Shown here in pieces: positions 59,980-64,000 of a stretch of DNA of 64,000 bases. The notes under the pieces were generated by a model. It saw nothing but the letters and a program-made list of their open reading frames with translations, had not been told where the DNA came from and made no database searches. The translations under genes and the position numbers were made by a program. How positions within the stretch are numbered: the first letter of the stretch is position 1; the number at the start of each line of letters is the position of its first letter. Origin of the DNA: Metarhizium brunneum (taxonomy: Eukaryota > Ascomycota > Sordariomycetes > Hypocreales > Clavicipitaceae); the NCBI RefSeq assembly GCF_013426205.1, contig NC_089428.1:62001-126000 (forward strand), in the 5' to 3' direction.

Positions 59980-60414
59980 CAGCGCACCTCGTGAACTGTC
60001 TCTTCCTATACAACCGGTCGCTTCACAGCCCCACGGTCATCTTCAGCTCTCATTCATGCGTACCAGCTGAGGGGGAAGATGGGGCCACTTTCATCTCGTG
60101 CCCATACTCATCCATCGCAGGATTGTCTGATCTGGGATGGATGGACTGAGAGGCATTCTTCTCCTCTGTAGTTGAGTGTTGGAGAGCATGTTCTTTACGC
60201 CAAACTAGTTTTGGCTTTCATCCACAGTGAAAATCACAATGCTATCCACAATTGGCATCTCGACACGTACCAGCTCAGCAGTTGCCAAGCAGGCAGCATC
60301 GTGAGTTTATTCACGGGTTTACAGAGAATAGCGCCGCACGCATACATCCTCTCTGGAGCCTCATTTCTTCGACATGTTCATATTGGATAATAGCGAGCCC
60401 AATCGTCGCTCATA

Positions 60415-60486
60415 GGCGTGCTGGCGCAATGGGAGCGCGTAGTCCTCCTAAGACTAAGGTTCAGGGTTCGAGTCCCTGGTACGTCG
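60415..60486 (+). tRNA. tRNA-Arg (anticodon CCT)
   Basis: A 72-nt cloverleaf without intron: acceptor GGCGTGC/GTACGTC (with two G-U pairs), D stem GCGC/GCGC, anticodon stem TAGTC/GACTA with loop CTCCTAA, T arm CAGGG-TTCGAGT-CCCTG, discriminator G. The anticodon CCT decodes AGG (Arg). Confidence 0.92.
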
Positions 60487-60498
60487 ATCTAAGATGTC

Positions 60499-60508
60499 TT
60501 TTTTTTTT
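60499..60508 (+). terminator. RNA polymerase III terminator of the tRNA
   Basis: A run of ten T begins 13 bp after the tRNA end. Confidence 0.8.
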
Positions 60509-61386
60509 CTTTTTCTTACTCAAGTCAAGTTTATATTTCATCTAATGCATATTTTAGGCATAATGGAAATATGGTCTGTCTTTTCTAATTCCCTCTCTCT
60601 TACCAATTCCAACAACTAGCAATAGCGATCCCATGGGTGTACAGCCTATTGCGTATAGTAAAATCGTGGACTGCCCATGTGTTGGGTCACGTGTGTCGCT
60701 GCCCCTCATTGACTGTGGTCCAGAGGCCCGCAGCTTCCCTTTGGCTTCTTCTCTCTTCATCTCTTCCATCAGCTCTTTAGCTCAGAGCAGCCGTTGCTAG
60801 CCAGGGAGCCATCAGAGAGTTCATGCATCATCATTCGTTTCTCATCGTATGTGTATGTCCCACGACACCATGTTTACTGTACGTGCGCCTCGCTCGTACA
60901 GAAACTTAGTTGTTTACAGATATATACTTATATTCTCTTTTCTTTTTCTTGAATATCTCTCCTGAATGTAATTCCAATGGATATATTTAGCTATGTGAGT
61001 TGGTTGATTGCGAGCATAGACCTAAAGCGAGTACCCGCACCCCTGAAGGTCGTTTGCCAAAAAGAAATTCACTCTTGCTTGAAGTTCACTGTGCGCGTTT
61101 GCATGCTCGCTCCCATTTGTAGTCAACTTCACGTTATCTTTCTTATCTATAGCTTTGTTGACCGCTCTACTCGTGTATGATCTTTGCGCTTCCATCATCA
61201 TGATCCATCACTTTTGCCTTATTTCACAGTTAAACCAAGGAGAGGGGGGGTTTGCAGTTTCTCTCGGGCTGCTTTTAAGGCTTCATTTGATCCTCTTCCA
61301 GACCTTTCCATCTGCTCATATTACTTACCGCAACTTATTTCAGCAATTTTTTGGCCGTCGTACTTTCTGGAATCCTAAATCCTAGG
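60509..61386. other. Intergenic, no gene seen
   Basis: About 0.9 kb between the tRNA and the next gene; pyrimidine-rich stretches only. Confidence 0.4.
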
Positions 61387-62427
61387 ATGAAGTCAAATCC
61401 ATTATATCACCTTTTTGGTGATCTGTATCTGGATGACCCGAGTCCAAATCTGTTTCTGGTTCAAAAGCTAAAACGCTTCAAGCCGTACATCAACGACCTA
61501 GAGCATCGAAAAACTCTAACTTATACTTGGAATTGCCAAGACGCTTTCCACAATGCGGCCCAAGCAGAAGTAGCTTGTGGTCAGACGCACGGCCTGAAAA
61601 GAGATGTTCGATTCCTAATCCCGCCCGATGGACCGTTAGACGCGTCTCTTTCGTGCCATCTGCACAATCCAAACTTCAATGTTGCCGACCCTTGTTCCTC
61701 TCGCGGTACAGACTGTTCAAATCCGTCCATCCACCAGATAATGGCTGCAGGTTTCTCTCCCGACAAAGTCCTGATTTATGATCACATTTTCCGGTGTGAA
61801 CCTGTGGATGGCTTTACAGCATACCCACCCGACGTACTAGATATACATGAGAAATTTACGTCTGATTTACGAAGTCATATGGCAGCAGTCGTTGATGTTG
61901 TTTGGGGAGCACCTGTACGCGAGAGGATGAAGAAAACGCAGCGGCTTGAGGGCTTCAGCTTTGGGGGCAGTACCAGGGTGTTTCTATCTTCTTGGAGTGG
62001 GAGACGAGCAATAGTAGATTACGACGGTTCGTGGTATTCGTTTGTCATTCTGAGGCTATGATTTATGCCGACCCGACTCCGTTGGGTAAAAAGCAAGATC
62101 TTCCTCCACCTCCAGATGGCTGCCAAATTAGCCAAAATGCATATCCCTGATAGGTTCTACGAAGAAATCTACCAACGGGGAAGCCATAAGTTCTTATCAG
62201 GGGCAGAGTATGCCAGACGGGCTGCATTAAACGAAGAAGCGATTATCCAACTTGAAAGCATTGGGTACCGGTCCCGATCACCCACCGAAATCGATCGGCA
62301 AAGACGTAATCGTATTCCGTATCTTGAACGCAAGAAGCTGCGCCAGTATCCTGAACTGTGTGGGTATTTGGACAAGACGGACGAAGAAGAATTTGTGAGA
62401 TTGGACGAGGAGATCAAGGCTCTATAA
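61387..62427 (+). CDS. Unrecognised fungal protein, probably two exons
   Basis: The family is not recognised. From ATG 61387 the frame reads a soluble-looking protein (LFGDLYLDDPSPNLFLVQKL, HRKTLTYTWNCQDAFHNAAQ) to a TGA at 62059-62061, then continues in the same frame to TAA 62425-62427 (MHIPDRFYEEIYQRGSHKFL). A 72-bp intron at 62044-62115 (GTCATT...CCACCTCCAG) would remove the TGA and keep the frame, giving about 322 aa; the pyrimidine-rich acceptor is good. Alternatively the TGA is a nonsense change of CGA and this is a pseudogene. No signal peptide or membrane segment. Confidence 0.5.
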
Positions 62428-62428
62428 C

Positions 62429-62968
62429 ATGCGAGTCAACAACAACAGGTAAGAAGCACTTATGGTACTATACTCACCTCTAACAAAAACCAAATAGGCT
62501 AGCTCGACTCCAGCTTTTTACATACACCCCAGGATCGACTCAGAGTTTATCGGCCCAAGATGGTTGACGATCCTGGCTTCATCACTAGTTGGTGGTAATG
62601 TGGAAATACTACCGCCGCTGATGCGATGTAACTATGCTATGCTCTCGCAGACGGCGAATTCGAACATTCAGGGGCAGTCGAATGGGGGGGACGTTCCGAG
62701 GACCTTGCGTCGTTGGCTCCAGGAACAAGACGGACGGAAATTTGATGGAGTTCCGATAGCCTCGGTACGTGATCTCTTGAGGGTCCATCGTCTAATTTTT
62801 AAGAGACCAGCAATCCGGGAAGAGGATCTGAAGGCTAGCATTATGAAGATCTTTGTCGCGGTGGCAAGCCGCTATTACCATCTGCTCGTGTATGTAGCTC
62901 GTGATAGTGGCTTTGACCACTTGATCATCTGGGGAACGCAGCCTCTGGCCTTGAAGTGTTCCAACTGA
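62429..62968 (+). CDS. Unrecognised protein, two exons
   Basis: A short first exon (62429-62448), a 54-bp intron with branch CTAAC (62449-62502) and a second exon to TGA at 62968 give about 161 aa (IDSEFIGPRWLTILASSLV; DLLRVHRLIFKRPAIREEDL; YYHLLVYVARDSGFDHLIIW). The start ATG lies one base after the stop of the preceding frame, which is unusual for a fungus, so the two may be one gene with different splicing. No family recognised. Confidence 0.4.
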
Positions 62969-63844
62969 TAATCGCGCTTACTTGATGACCTATTTTTAAG
63001 ATTTAAGAAGTCTGACAAGAACCGCTACGTCGCACACCATCTGAAACGGGGATGCGGGTCTGAGGCCTGCCAACAAGTTCAAACGCCAGGCTTTGCTGTT
63101 CCTTGTAATAGTCAGTTTCCATGGGCAACGCCGAAAACTGTAGTGTCGGAATGGCCCCCGATGAAAGCGGATTGGACAGACGTGCTACGTCGTCAAGGAT
63201 CAAGCACAGCACATCTCCCCAGCAATGTAGGGTTAGGGAGATCACCACCTGAGTCAGTCAAGGACCAAGGTATGAGAGAAAATCTTGTTTCAAGGAGCCG
63301 ATCAACGCGGATCTAGAAACACTGCTAGTCAAACGTGACGCCTGTTGCAAATCACAAGCGGTAATCGGTAAATCAATGGGACTCGTCTCAAACAGCTCCG
63401 ATTCGCAATACTACAGATGCTAGCCATGGCCTGTGATGGCTCCTAACCTGTTCAAAGTTGGCATGGACACAGGGCCATCTTCCATCCGAAGGCTTGAGGC
63501 TTGTATAGATTGATAGATGGATGGATGGACGGGCGCCTTATTGCAACACAAAACTACTCAGATCGGAAGTCACCGGCGTCTCTGATTGGCGACATTGAAA
63601 TAGAACAAAATCAGTACAGGCCTGGCTCCGGAATGGTCCAGCATTAGGTGGAGATATTCAAGACAACATAAGTGCTGGGGGCCACTAGTGTCGGCGAGAT
63701 AAAACAGTAGGTGATACACACCACCACCAAGGCGGCCCCCCCGATGGAAACAGAAGTGTATGGGATTGTCAGGCTCACGAGTCAATCACTAGCAACCGCG
63801 CGGGCGGGCGGGACGCAGACAACATATATGGCGTCTGTAATATG
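62969..63844. other. Intergenic, no gene seen
   Basis: About 0.9 kb; short GATG/GATA and CGGG runs (about 63508-63530, 63799-63812) but no recognisable gene. Confidence 0.4.
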
Positions 63845-63991
63845 TATATAAACTCGATGAGAAGAAGGCCAAGAGAGAATTATTGCTCATCATAATAACA
63901 TCGTTTCTTATTCTTATTGCCCTGCCAGCTCTAATTGTTGACTTTTTTCTCATCTTTTCCCCTTATTATTTTTTAAAAGAACTGCATCAGG
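63845..63991 (+). promoter_or_regulatory. Core promoter and leader of a gene starting at the right edge
   Basis: TATATAAA at 63845-63852, then a pyrimidine-rich leader (about 63899-63965) and an ATG at 63992 in the context CAGGATGCG. This is the usual layout before a well-expressed fungal gene; only three codons of the gene are inside the window, so it cannot be identified. Confidence 0.4.
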
Positions 63992-64000
63992 ATGCGTTCG

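Overview
The window is nuclear DNA of a filamentous ascomycete. The evidence is short spliceosomal introns (46-95 bp) with GT/GC-AG ends and CTAAC/CTGAC-like branch sites, a fungal Zn2Cys6 regulator, a non-reducing polyketide synthase, and a long AT-rich block with the C-to-T/G-to-A signature of repeat-induced point mutation (RIP). The biosynthetic gene set points to a Hypocreales/Metarhizium-like fungus, but this is inferred from gene content only.

Layout. 1-12,950 is a nest of Ty3/gypsy-type LTR retrotransposons. An undamaged 5' end (LTR 1639-2074 and open gag 1575 to below 1, minus strand) sits beside a RIP-ruined copy of the same sequence (about 3204-5505) and a RIP-ruined plus-strand gag-pol element ending in the same LTR (about 5506-10768). 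A 1.1 kb inverted repeat flanks the middle copy. 12,998-15,176 is a GH55 exo-beta-1,3-glucanase pseudogene with two Trp-to-TAG changes and a frameshift. 16,171-31,114 is a run of catabolic-type genes: a ten-exon amidase, a Zn2Cys6 regulator, an amino-acid/GABA-type permease, two divergent Rieske oxygenase-like genes with complementary losses, an aldehyde dehydrogenase remnant, and a free-standing secreted I9 (subtilisin propeptide) gene. 32,505-33,680 is a proteinase K-like subtilase with a full catalytic triad but no recognisable I9 propeptide.

35,622-56,990 is a complete-looking meroditerpenoid cluster: NR-PKS (SAT-KS-MAT-PT-ACP-CMeT), Pyr4-type terpene cyclase, UbiA prenyltransferase, GGPP synthase, FAD epoxidase and berberine-bridge-type oxidase. 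This six-enzyme set is the one I know for subglutinol-type diterpenoid pyrones. The PKS would make a methylated pyrone, GGPP synthase and UbiA would attach a C20 chain, the epoxidase and cyclase would build the decalin, and the BBE enzyme would do a late oxidation such as ether-ring formation. No regulator, P450 or transporter lies between these genes.

56,991-64,000 is sparse: a few unrecognised coding-like fragments, a tRNA-Arg(CCT), two unrecognised fungal genes one base apart, and a promoter-like region leading to an ATG at the right edge. All intron/exon structures were worked out by eye from splice signals and reading frame.
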